Origin: Schlesneria paludicola DSM 18645
Lineage (GTDB): Bacteria > Planctomycetota > Planctomycetia > Planctomycetales > Planctomycetaceae
Length of the DNA: 64,000 nt
Assembly (NCBI RefSeq): GCF_000255655.1
Contig: NZ_JH636435.1
Location: forward strand, 239,859-303,858
Direction: 5' to 3'
This document shows positions 18,790 to 28,800 of this stretch, piece by piece. The position numbers were made by a program, and so were the translations under genes. Under the pieces are notes generated by a model. That model saw only the letters and a program-made list of their open reading frames with translations, was not told the origin of the DNA and ran no database searches. Position 1 is the stretch's first letter. The number at the start of each line of letters is the position of its first letter.

Positions 18790-18941
18790 GCGAATGCGAG
18801 CGTGCTGTGCGACGACGGGGATATTCTCTGATCGAGCTATTGGTTGTGATGGCAATTATCGCCGTACTGCTCGGATTCGTGCTCGTCATGATCCAGCAAA
18901 CATACGCGGCGTTGCGGCGCCTGATGGAGCTTGCTGGATAG
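18790..18941 (+). pseudogene. Remnant of a DUF1559-type prepilin-like gene
   Basis: The plus-strand frame reads RRGYSLIELLVVMAIIAVLL, the unmistakable class III prepilin signal and N-terminal helix of pilin-like DUF1559 proteins that are hugely amplified in planctomycetes. The frame has a stop just upstream without an ATG and ends with TAG at 18939-18941, after about 50 residues instead of roughly 300. It is therefore a dead fragment, next to a dead insertion sequence that may have caused the loss. Confidence 0.7.
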
Positions 18942-19045
18942 ACAACTGCAATGACCTTGAACGGCGCGTTGTGGTCTGGCGGTTCTACAGGGCCTTCTAA
19001 GTGGGACATCGAGACGATGAGGAATACCTGTAGCGTCCACAGTTG

Positions 19046-19708
19046 GGCAGCCGTGGAATGGTGTCACAATTGGAGCGTCGCGGCCAGGTGGTGAATCGCA
19101 AGAAAATGCCGCGATTACTGAGGGAAATGGGGCTTTAGTCGCTCGCACCGAGTCCTCGAACGACGATGCGAGCAGCCGGTCACAAGATTTATCCCTACCT
19201 GCTTGGAGGTGTTGAAATCGTTCGACCCAATCAAGTGTGTGCGTGCGACATCACGTTCGTTCCGATGCGTCGGGGATATCTGTGTTTGACGGCCGTTATG
19301 GATTGGTACGGCCGCTACGTATTGGCCTGGCACTGTCCAACAGCATGGACGTGGAGTTTTGTGTTTGAGACCCTGGAGAAAGCGTTGTAACAGGGCCAAT
19401 TGGAAATCTTCAACACGGATCAGGGATCTCAATTCACGAGCCAGATCTTTACGAAGCGACTGGAACAGGAATCGATTGCCATCAGCATGGACGGCAAAGG
19501 TCGAGCGATTGACAACGTCACGATTGAACGACTGTGGCGTACCGTGAAATATGAGAACATCTACCTCAAGGAATACACGACGGGAGCCGATTGTCATGAA
19601 GGATTGAAGGCGTACTTCCAGTACTATCGCCACGAGCGACCTCACCAGGGATTGGCCAACCGCACGCCCTGGCAAGCCTATCAAATCCCTCGCCCCCGAG
19701 CCCAGTGA
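19046..19708 (+). pseudogene. IS3-family transposase (OrfB) remnant
   Basis: One plus-strand frame preserves most of an IS3-family OrfB: 'GSRGMVSQLERRGQVVNRKK' (YGSRR-like region), 'RPNQVCACDITFVP' with the first catalytic Asp, 'NTDQGSQFTSQIF' with the second, and 'TIERLWRTVKYE' with the final Glu, ending 'YYRHERPHQGLANRTPWQAY'. The frame is interrupted by TAG at 19136-19138 and TAA at 19388-19390, and OrfA is missing. The rve integrase core is otherwise readable, so decay is recent. It marks the downstream edge of the injection-system operon, ending about 130 bases before its last gene. Confidence 0.85.
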
Positions 19709-19838
19709 AGACGATCTAAGAAATGGCTCCCGGTGGTCCGAAAAACGGGGTCCACTTCAAGAAAGCAGTCGGCGGACGTTGGCGTGATCTTGCTAATTCA
19801 CGATGTGTATTCTCGTACTCTGCTCGTTCACTCTCTGG

Positions 19839-21896
19839 TTAGCTGCGTGCTTGAACATCGATCACGAAGACGTTGCCCGACTGAGAAGCCACCGCCAGTG
19901 ACTTGCCATTCTTAGACCAGCAAAGGCTGGACTGATGGTCGATATCTAGCAGATCTGTTTTTTCAACGAACTTTTCTTCGAAGGGATCTGCGCCATCGTT
20001 TGAAGCACCCCAAACGCGAACGAACCCGCGGTGATCAATCGCAGCCAGGCGAAGCAGATGATCGACGTTAACGAAACTCAATCCTTGAATCGGAAAGCTT
20101 GCGGAATTCAACGCATCATCTTTTCGGGTCGTAGGGATCCCATCTGTATTGAGATTCCAAATCTCAATCTGGCCGGAAGTGGAGCCCATCGCAAGAAATC
20201 TTTCATCAGCGCTGAATGCCAGAGCCGTTACCGGAGCGTTGATTGTGGGGGCTGGAAGATCCTCATCGGTGCCAGGGCTGGCCAGTTTTCTGACATGAAT
20301 CTTGTTCGCATCGAGCGTCAGCGCAAATGCAAAGATCGGCAGATTTGCAGGTTGGGCCATGGCCCGTACGAGCTGGCCAGGATCAGGAGTTGGGGCGGGC
20401 TCTGGAAAGAGTTTGTAAGCGGCCCCGTCCAACGCCCATATCCTGCCATCGGCCACGCCGAAGACGGGCGCATCACCACCGACCCAGCCTGCCGCGGTGA
20501 TGACATTGTAGAGTTTCGCTGGGTCGGTCTGATCTGGTGGCCCAAATATCTGTGGCAGAGGAAAATACTCAAGTTGAAAATTGGGTGGCAACGAGTCATC
20601 CAGTGTTCCCACAAGGATCGTATTGCCTTGCCAACCGAGGATGCCCGAGTTGACGGTGGGCTGCGTTCCGGTCGGAATAAAGTCCGCAAGTTTACGGAAC
20701 GTGTGGCCAGATTCGTCGATCATCCAAACGCGCGCCGTCGTCTTCGACGCTGCCGCTGTCTTTGACAGTGCTGTAACACATAACGTGGGCTTCAATCTCA
20801 ATGCCACTGCAGTAACACTCTCTCCCGTAATCGTGATATTGACGATTTCAGTGGCTGGAGCGGAATCTTTCTGTCGATGGACACGAAGCGTTCCGTCATC
20901 CCATGCCGAAACGATGACGGTTCCATCGCCACCATCAATTCGCGTGACAGGTTCTGCACAGAGTCGGGTGCCTGCCGCATCGGGATAAATAACCGCGCTC
21001 GATGCGTCTCCCGTGGTTTCATTCCAGATTAGTTTTCGAAGTGATCGTTTCAAGACCCCTGCGTTATTCTCTGTGAGTTGTAGAATCCAAGCATTGTTGG
21101 TTCCCGGCCAAAATCGGACATGGTGAGTCGCAGCATAGATGTCAGCGGAAGTCGAAGTCAGCCCCGAGGGAATCGGAATGATTTGAATACTGCCTGTTGC
21201 ATATTCGTAACGTTGCAAGCTGAAGTTGCTGCCGGCGTCTTTCGAAACAATGCATACGGCCGTGCCGTCATCAGCGATTGCCAATGTCTGCGGCCGTGCT
21301 TCAACCAAGTCTGTGGGGAAAACATTGACCCACGCCGCCGTCAGGCCGTCCAGTGAGAAGATTCGGCCGGCGCCACCTGAGCTCTCCGTCAAAACGACAA
21401 TTTTGTCAGGAGTCGTCGCCGCGATCGCGGCAGACCTAATCGCATCAGTGCCGGTCACATCATTTGTTGAGACGTCTGATTGAGCGTGCGCCAAAGTTTC
21501 CATTACCAGTCGATGGGCGTTGCGTTCGCCCCCCCCTCCCCCCACGGCGATCAGCGTGCTTTTCTTGTCGTCGTTCTGTACGAGCCGCTGGGTCATTATC
21601 GGAAAAATCTTTTCAGTTTCCGGCATGTGTGCAATTACTGCGGTGCCGTCGCTACGTCCCTCCAGAAAGCTCAACGTCTTGCTCCCAATCAGCACGCGGA
21701 CTCGAGCGGTGCTTTCAGCTGGAACAGATCCAGTCACTTCTGTGACGCTCGGCGCGAGCACGTCAATACAATAAGTTTTTCCGTCACGTCCTGCCGTCAC
21801 AAGTCGCTTTTCATCCACCCACGCGACACCGCCGAGAAGTGTCGTGTGTGAGTAGATGGGAGCTCCAACACTGGCCGTCAGACTTGTGTCTGCCAT
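19839..21896 (-). CDS. Beta-propeller (WD40-like) protein, last gene of the eCIS operon
   Basis: A 685-residue repeat protein. Blade-like units of about 50-60 residues recur (for example 'GVAWVDEKRLVTAGRDGKTYCID', 'TALAFSADERFLAMGSTSGQIEIWNL' and 'SSLCWSKNGKSLAVASQSGNVFVID'), the last two being clear WD40 repeats. There is no signal peptide, consistent with cytoplasmic assembly with the injection particle. The ATG at 21896 has AGAGGG nine bases upstream; an upstream TTG in the same frame overlaps the preceding gene by 17 bases. Its place after the tail-fibre-like genes suggests a receptor-binding, accessory or cargo role, but nothing in the sequence proves that. A run of Gly codons (C8 and C6 tracts near 21529-21543) is slippage-prone. 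Confidence 0.7.
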   Translation of the reverse strand: MADTSLTASVGAPIYSHTTLLGGVAWVDEKRLVTAGRDGKTYCIDVLAPSVTEVTGSVPAESTARVRVLIGSKTLSFLEGRSDGTAVIAHMPETEKIFPIMTQRLVQNDDKKSTLIAVGGGGGERNAHRLVMETLAHAQSDVSTNDVTGTDAIRSAAIAATTPDKIVVLTESSGGAGRIFSLDGLTAAWVNVFPTDLVEARPQTLAIADDGTAVCIVSKDAGSNFSLQRYEYATGSIQIIPIPSGLTSTSADIYAATHHVRFWPGTNNAWILQLTENNAGVLKRSLRKLIWNETTGDASSAVIYPDAAGTRLCAEPVTRIDGGDGTVIVSAWDDGTLRVHRQKDSAPATEIVNITITGESVTAVALRLKPTLCVTALSKTAAASKTTARVWMIDESGHTFRKLADFIPTGTQPTVNSGILGWQGNTILVGTLDDSLPPNFQLEYFPLPQIFGPPDQTDPAKLYNVITAAGWVGGDAPVFGVADGRIWALDGAAYKLFPEPAPTPDPGQLVRAMAQPANLPIFAFALTLDANKIHVRKLASPGTDEDLPAPTINAPVTALAFSADERFLAMGSTSGQIEIWNLNTDGIPTTRKDDALNSASFPIQGLSFVNVDHLLRLAAIDHRGFVRVWGASNDGADPFEEKFVEKTDLLDIDHQSSLCWSKNGKSLAVASQSGNVFVIDVQARS

Positions 21897-21951
21897 CGAA
21901 TCAATCCCTCTGTGTTCGCACGCGATCAAGTCCTTGAGGTCGAATACAGTG

Positions 21952-23400
21952 CTAGACAGGAGCACCAATACTGTTAATTTTCCTTCTCCAGTCTTTTACG
22001 AGAGCGGTGTCACTAAAGACGGCCAATGGGGCAAATAGATGTTCTGGACCATCAGGATCGCGAAAGCTCGAAGGTACCCTCACCTCGGCCGTACGAACAA
22101 CGTGCTGCCAGTAGTCACCGACTCGGTAGCACCGAGGACTGGATTTCGCACCCAATTTCAGTTGAGCTTGCAGTCCATGTTCTAACTGAATTCCCGGATC
22201 GTTCGTGTCGCCATCTTTCCCCGAGAGTTTGAGGCCCCTGAAGTCGCCGGCCAGATGATCCCACAGAATCAAACGGGGTTTCGCCTTTCCGATGGGTTGT
22301 ATCCCTTCCAGGGCCTTGAGCGCGTTATACGCATCGATGAGCGGATCCCCGATAGGCGTTTTTTCAGAGATTTTTGGCCGATCTGGACCAAGCGCGACGA
22401 TCGCCTCCAGATTCTCGGGATCGATGGATTCGACCCACAGCAATGGAAAACACACGTCCCGATGGTACCAGTCAGGCAGCACCGGCTCGACCCAATGTAA
22501 CGCCTCCAGTGAACGCGAACCGCCGAGCGCATCGAGACTTTCAAGGGCGACGCGCCAAGTCGCCGCATCGGCCTCCTTGGACCATCCGTTGGGTTTGATG
22601 GCGAACGCGGGTGCGGCGTTGTCACGAGACCACTTCAGACGAGGTGCCGCTTTCTCTGAAAGTGCCTCTGCGAGAATTCCTTTTTCATGGACTTCAACCC
22701 GATAGAGTTGGTCGGAGATCCCCGAGAATGCATCCATGGCTGGAGAAACACAGTGATCGCTGTCTCGCGTGCTATACGAAAATGTTAACTGACCCAACGT
22801 TTCGCCGTATGGAATCTCAGCGGGATTCGCGAGTGTGTCCTGTTTTAGATCGTTGATGGAGGAGAGTTCGCCGGGGTTTGAATTGAGCCGGGCCACACGA
22901 ACCACCCAATCCCACTTTTCTCGATTGCATGAGTCTCGCCCTTCGAAACCGACATCGAGTAAGTCCGAATCATCCAAGGGAGTGACTGGTACGTTCTGGA
23001 CGTCAAGATATGCCAACAAAAACTTATCGATCACGGGAAATGGCTTGCTTGGCACGTTGGGCCACTGACTTGAATAGGTCGGGAGTGACTGGGGGTTCGC
23101 ATCGTTCGTGACTCGAATGCCATCGACGTAATAGGTTCCCACTCCAATCGTCAGGTCGTTGATCTTGTTCTGAGAGAGTTTCTCCGTAATCTTAAAGCCG
23201 ACTGCAACACCACCGGGCAAGATCGCACCGGCGTGATATCCGACCACGTCAACGATCAGGTCGCGAACTCGCCGGTCTGCGAGGTCGACCTGCTCATTGA
23301 AGTCGGCGTCTGTGAAGATACGTCCTTGCAAGCGACGCACCTTCGCATAATTCTTTCCCTCGTTCAGGAGGTGGCTGTCACGAGTAATGTCGTGGCTCAT
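21952..23400 (-). CDS. DUF6519-type eCIS tail protein
   Basis: A 482-residue protein. Its N-terminus, 'MSHDITRDSHLLNEGKNYAKVRRLQGRIFTDADFNEQVD', is the typical opening of the DUF6519 family (pattern 'Y..VR.QQGRV..DADWNEQ') found at the baseplate end of phage-tail-like operons. The rest is beta-rich with long loops. Proteins in this position are thought to be fibre-like or baseplate-attached components contacting the target. ATGA overlaps the preceding gene, so translation is coupled. Its exact structural role is inferred from position and family. Confidence 0.78.
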   Translation of the reverse strand: MSHDITRDSHLLNEGKNYAKVRRLQGRIFTDADFNEQVDLADRRVRDLIVDVVGYHAGAILPGGVAVGFKITEKLSQNKINDLTIGVGTYYVDGIRVTNDANPQSLPTYSSQWPNVPSKPFPVIDKFLLAYLDVQNVPVTPLDDSDLLDVGFEGRDSCNREKWDWVVRVARLNSNPGELSSINDLKQDTLANPAEIPYGETLGQLTFSYSTRDSDHCVSPAMDAFSGISDQLYRVEVHEKGILAEALSEKAAPRLKWSRDNAAPAFAIKPNGWSKEADAATWRVALESLDALGGSRSLEALHWVEPVLPDWYHRDVCFPLLWVESIDPENLEAIVALGPDRPKISEKTPIGDPLIDAYNALKALEGIQPIGKAKPRLILWDHLAGDFRGLKLSGKDGDTNDPGIQLEHGLQAQLKLGAKSSPRCYRVGDYWQHVVRTAEVRVPSSFRDPDGPEHLFAPLAVFSDTALVKDWRRKINSIGAPV

Positions 23401-25868
23401 GAAACATTCCTTGGGTGAATAATCAAGCGAACGTCCAGACCGGCGGGGACGTTTTCTGTGAGACGGTCGATAAGTTCAAGGTCACGAATCGGGAGGTCTA
23501 GGTCGTGAAACGCGCCCATTTCTCCGCCGTCTTCGGCACCCAGTCGGATCTCTGGCGCAATACTGGAATGCAAAGCCGCATAGGTGGGATCGCCGTAGCG
23601 GCGTGAGGCAAAGCAGGGCACAAGACGTTTCGAAACCGCGTCCAGTTGCGACGCCAGAGAAGCCGCATTCGTGGTCTCTGAGGCGGATGACGAACGGAAC
23701 TGGCGCCGCAAGTACGCCCGAGACAGGTCGGGCTGGCAGCGGTATCGAGGGGGCGTCGCAGATTCAAGTGGAAGGTAGCAGAATCGTACGCATCCAGTCT
23801 GGCGACGGGCTGCTTGCAGGACTCCTGTAAACAGGCTGTTCTCGGCCAATGCAATCTGATGGACTCTGATTTTTCCGAGCACAGTTGTATTGCGCATCAG
23901 CATGACCGCATAGGCATACGGCAGAGTGGAACCTCCATCCTGCTTGTTGGGGCCGGACAAGGCCATCTCAGCCTCCAGCACCGGACCAGCCCCAGGTTCG
24001 AGAGCAGGGCCGGCATCGATGATACTATCTCGAATCACCAATGGGACGGGTTCGGTAAGTTGTTGTGGATCAACCTGGATCCGTCCCATAATAGAGCGGT
24101 CGATTGTGACGCCAGCTTGACACCCATGCAGCGTTAAGCTGGCCGGATTGAAACGCCCGACGTCGTCTGACGAGCTGTTTGGTATCCAGCCTGGAACCAA
24201 CGTCGTATCACGAATCGAAGTGCGGAGATCGTGTTCCAAGTGAACAGCACGCCCTGCGATCTTAAGGCCTTCTAGTACAAGTCGCGCGCCCTGACCACCT
24301 GCTTCAAACTTGATCCGATCCGCGAAGTAGGGTTTGCGATCTCGGCACCAGATCAGCGGACGGACTTCTGACGCCGCTCGAATGGTCAATCGCGCCCCTT
24401 CCGGGACAGTGACTTTTTCCCGTTCCCACAGGTAAGTCCGACTATCGATGAGCTCAATGACAACACGTGATTTCTCAGGTTGTTTCTCAAACCAATCGAG
24501 CGCCTCATTCAGGGACACAGCGATTCTTGGACCGTCGGATTCCTTAGGGTTCTGCAATGTCGATTCGCCGTCGATTTGTACGCGGATGTATTGCTCACCA
24601 TCGGCGATGTCACGCAATCGACGCGGATAGCCCCCGCCGATTTTTCCGATCAGTCCCGCAAAATATGACACTTGGAAACGCGAATCTTGAATTCTCGCAG
24701 ATTTCTGCTCTGCAACTGCATCCGCCTCGGAAGGCTGCTGAGCGGCATTTGTCAGGGTGAGCGCGGAGGACCGGCCTAAAGTTGTCGCTGGGTGTGTCTT
24801 ACCAGGGGCTTTCAGACGCAGGGCCAGACGACCTCGCTGCGGATCAATCAACAGCATGCCCGTTGCGATGGTCGCTGCGGGAATCGACCATTTTCCGTTC
24901 TTACCAGGCAAATCAACGACCAGGATTCGCTGCGAAGGCCAGGGCTTGTTGTCGAACCAGACTTCCAGACTCTTTCCGGGACCATAATAATTCAGTAACC
25001 GAGACGTCATCACACGACGATCAATGGGATACACGAAGTGTGCGGGACTAATCGCTTCCCCGGGCCCAGGCGCATTCAGCTCGCGGGTCAAGAGCGGAAT
25101 GGTTCCCCCCAGCGGATCAAAAGTTCCCAATTGGAGATAAGTACTATCGTCGCTCTCGACGCAATAAGCGGGCGATTTCACGATGGGATATGACCTCAAT
25201 CTTCCCAGGTGAACTTCGATGCCGTCAGGATGCGCGCGGCCCGGCGTTGTTTCCGGCTCTGTCCGAACGCGGCGGACCTCGGCTGTGAGCGGAAGCCAGG
25301 CAAAGGGGCTGGATAGACCTCGGCGTTCCCGCAACGCCGGCCCAAATTCACTGGATGCCAGTGGAAAGTGCACCGGGCGGCGGACGGCAGGAGTGCGTTC
25401 AATCCGGAACAGCGTTTCGACGACAAAAGAAGACGCGCCCCCAAAGTCTCTGACGATTCGCCGCAGTTCGGCAATCGTACCCTTGCGGCGGCGAGTGGGG
25501 ATTAGACTTCCAATCAGTCGTCTCGTCAGGGAAGCTTGTCGGCTGGCTCTCGCTGAATCCGCGGAACCGCCGACTTCCACCCCCGCCGATGTGCGCGGCA
25601 AGTGGAATCCCAGGAGATCACCGAGATAAGGGAGTAATTCTGGACGACATGTTTCCACGCAAAAGTCGTCGTAAAGTTGTTGAATGTCCGCTTCGAGTAA
25701 ATTGTATTGTGCCCCCAGAATTTGCAGCAGTGCCTGCAGTACCGCGTCACCCTCTTGGTCGCGCCGCCGCAAATCTGCAGGCAGCAGCCGATACAGACGA
25801 TCTGGGTCACCTGCCAACGCGGGATAAAGGGGGGATGCGAGTGAAGTTGAAGGTTGAGGCACTTTCAT
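23397..25868 (-). CDS. Tail protein I-like/beta-helix baseplate protein
   Basis: An 823-residue protein. Residues about 10-200 match the phage tail protein I (P2 gpI-like) region seen in eCIS: 'LYRLLPADLRRRDQEGDAVLQALLQIL', 'DDFCVETCRPELLPYLGDLLGFHLP' and 'TRRRKGTIAELRRIVRDFGG'. The C-terminal part around residues 430-700 contains repeated short strands and turns, consistent with a right-handed beta-helix. The ATG at 25868 is chosen because it overlaps the previous stop as ATGA and homology starts at LYPALAGDPDRLYRLLP; the longer frame runs antiphase through the previous gene. The role is probably linking the baseplate wedges to fibres. Confidence 0.8.
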   Translation of the reverse strand: MKVPQPSTSLASPLYPALAGDPDRLYRLLPADLRRRDQEGDAVLQALLQILGAQYNLLEADIQQLYDDFCVETCRPELLPYLGDLLGFHLPRTSAGVEVGGSADSARASRQASLTRRLIGSLIPTRRRKGTIAELRRIVRDFGGASSFVVETLFRIERTPAVRRPVHFPLASSEFGPALRERRGLSSPFAWLPLTAEVRRVRTEPETTPGRAHPDGIEVHLGRLRSYPIVKSPAYCVESDDSTYLQLGTFDPLGGTIPLLTRELNAPGPGEAISPAHFVYPIDRRVMTSRLLNYYGPGKSLEVWFDNKPWPSQRILVVDLPGKNGKWSIPAATIATGMLLIDPQRGRLALRLKAPGKTHPATTLGRSSALTLTNAAQQPSEADAVAEQKSARIQDSRFQVSYFAGLIGKIGGGYPRRLRDIADGEQYIRVQIDGESTLQNPKESDGPRIAVSLNEALDWFEKQPEKSRVVIELIDSRTYLWEREKVTVPEGARLTIRAASEVRPLIWCRDRKPYFADRIKFEAGGQGARLVLEGLKIAGRAVHLEHDLRTSIRDTTLVPGWIPNSSSDDVGRFNPASLTLHGCQAGVTIDRSIMGRIQVDPQQLTEPVPLVIRDSIIDAGPALEPGAGPVLEAEMALSGPNKQDGGSTLPYAYAVMLMRNTTVLGKIRVHQIALAENSLFTGVLQAARRQTGCVRFCYLPLESATPPRYRCQPDLSRAYLRRQFRSSSASETTNAASLASQLDAVSKRLVPCFASRRYGDPTYAALHSSIAPEIRLGAEDGGEMGAFHDLDLPIRDLELIDRLTENVPAGLDVRLIIHPRNVS

Positions 25869-28800
25869 ATGATCGTCCCCCGTTGTGCATCCCAGGGTTT
25901 CAGGATGAGCGTGCCCCCCAGGCTCGGATTCAGAATCGCCAACTGTGCGGGCTGCAATTGTTGATTCACTGGCGAGATCTTGGTGGAGCGCGCGACAACA
26001 ACGAGCGCTTTGGGGGTCGATCCACGAAGTGAATTCATGGCTGTTTCGATCGCATTCACGTTGACGGAATCGGATCCCATGGAAACACTTGACATGGCAA
26101 CTTCGCCGAACGCGTCCACGGCAAATCCAAGCACGCCTGATACGCGTTGAAGTGTTGCCCCGACTTCGGACAGCCATAGAGGCTGAGTCAAATCGCGGCG
26201 ACTGAACCCAAACTGAGCCAAAAGTTCCGTTTCGATTCGAGTTCGTACTTGTTCCCAGATTAAATCCGAGCCGATCCGTACCCGTGCTTCGAAACCGACA
26301 CTAATCAATTGACGCGGTAAGACCACCACTTCCACAGATCGATCGCCCTTCGTTTCAAGAGATCGACGCAGTTGACGGATGAGTTCAGAATCCATCGTCA
26401 ACTGCTCTCCTCCAGCCGCGGCCACGGTCACTACGACTCGGGGGCGAAAACCTCCTGCAGCGGGTGGCAGCTTGATCGCATGGGCTTTTTCGATCCCGGC
26501 AAACGTCAGCGAGTGGGCAGCATAGTCGGGCAGCCCCACCAGTCGATCCAGCGCCGCGACAGACAACGGTGCGCGGATACGTGTCGTCTCGAGTGAATCA
26601 CGATCGGCTCCACCAGTTGCCGCCAATGGATTGGTGACAGCTTGTATGCCCAGCACTTGTGTTACCGGTAGTGAGATCGCATTCACAGGAACATTCCCCG
26701 CCAGTCCCAAGCCGTGGCGATACTGGACATGAATGCCGTGGAATTCGGGAGAGGGCTGAGCGCCTTCATGGCCATCCCCGAAGCAGATGCGTGCGCCTCC
26801 TTCGATGGGATTTTGAACGACATAGACCTGTGCGTTGGGCGATTGCCCGGCCAGTTGTTCCGCTTGATGCCACAGAACTCCGTCGACACGAACTACCAAT
26901 TCCGGACGAGCACCCGCCCGGCTTTGTGCATCGGGCACGTATGTGAGTGGTCCCTGGCGAAGAGCAAACTCGGTCACACCATTCACGGAGAGCGAGCGGC
27001 CTGTGGGATTTCCCAGCACTTCATCAGCGACGGTTTCCCCGTGTGTCGCTTCTGCGACGTTGCCAAAAATTTCGACGGTAGCACGTTTGTATTGATGCTG
27101 GAGCGGCTTCGTCAGGGTGACCCGGGTATGCGGATGATCCCCCGGCCGACGAGGTGTGTACACAAGCTCTGCCGATTGAATGACAGCCAGCTCGCCCACG
27201 CGAGCACCCGAATCGGGAATGTCTGTCCGTTCGCCGCGAACGATCAATTTTCGCTTCGATGAAAGTCCGGGATAAATTCCGTCCAATTCAATTGTCAGGC
27301 CAGCAATGTCTGCGTCATAAGGCTCGAGCCCCAAAGGCAGCGTCTCGCTTTGAACGTAAATCGTGATCTTTCGCAAATCGCTAAGCTTTTTCTCATCCAG
27401 TGTCCATTTCTTGTCCAAGGTGAGTTGTGTTGCGGGCCGCGACTGGCCGTAGGCGCTTGCCGTCAGAACTTCAACTTTGTCGACTCGGAAAATGAAGGGG
27501 CCCTGGGCGTCAACTCCATTCGTGGTTGTGCCCGCTCGATCGATCACAATCAAACTGCCTTGTATGATCTCCTTGTACTCCCGATCGAGAGTGAGCAGCT
27601 TTTCTGATTGGACGTTGGGATTAATGTCCTCATCATCCTTTTCCGTGCCATTCGACAGATACAAACGCCCTAGATCGACTCCGAACGGGCGGGCATGTTC
27701 ACGAAAAATCTTGATGTGGTTGGGCAGATCGCTCGATGCGACAACCACATTTTCGAGCGCAGCGACTATTGAGTCTGGCGAGGTCAACCCGGAACTGGCG
27801 AGGATTTGCGACAACATATCTGGAATGGCAGCAACCATATCCGGACCTGGATCCTCGGGCTCGATATCTGGTCCCGAATTCTGAAGTGAATTCACAACCT
27901 TCGAGATTTCGGTCTGAATCGCCTCGCGGCTTTTCGCCGTGGATAAGTCATCCGGCTTGAACGCTCTAAAAGTCTTGGCCACCAATGCGAGTACGTCCGT
28001 TAGGTCATCAACAATGGCATCAATCCAGGGCCTGATCCGCGCGTATTGTTCTTCGAGAGCATTCACTTGTTCGACCTGTAACTGCGACAGTAATGGATAC
28101 AGCTCGGTCGGGAGGTCCGCGGTACTCGTTCCGATCAGCGTATTGCGAATGCTGCTCAAGATCTGCCTGATTCGCCTGGCAATCGCACTATCAATCGGAA
28201 TGCCGGCTTGTTGCGTTTCGAGATAGCGTGGGACGATTGAATACAACTTGTAACGGGTCGGATCGAATCGCTGAGCGCGGTCTGCCAGTTGCAAAAATGC
28301 GGGAACAGCGAAATCTTGCCATTTTTCGACGTCGGAAGGCAGTGGGCTCTCGAAGTTATGGACCAATAACAACCGCAGCGACTTCAGTTGTTCGTTAACG
28401 ATGTCTGCCATGTTTGAGGCATCAGACATGCTGTTCAATTGGGGGCTCAGATTTTCTCTCAGTACGTCGATTTCGAAAAGTTCCGTCAAAGTCCGCGCAA
28501 CGTTTGGATCTGCGACAATGCGAGTGATTGCGTCTTTAAGTGGCGTCACAAATTCGGTGTCGAGATAACTCTTGATGAACTGTTTTGGCGACGCTTGAGC
28601 GATCAGACCCCATATTTGATCAATGACACCGCTCGCAGACTGTTGTACCTTCTGATCGACGTCGTGGGATGGCGTCAGATCCTTGCTTCGATCAACAAGC
28701 CAATCGATGAACTCCGCATCGCTGGGGGGAGTTGATAGCGCCTTCGTAATCGCGGTTAGAATTGTCCGAGTCTTTTCTGCAAACAGTTTGGTCGCTTGGA

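Noticed and set aside
25869..26177. N-terminal extension of the gpI-like protein
   Set aside because: It lies antiphase within the preceding wedge gene, and conserved sequence starts only after 25868.
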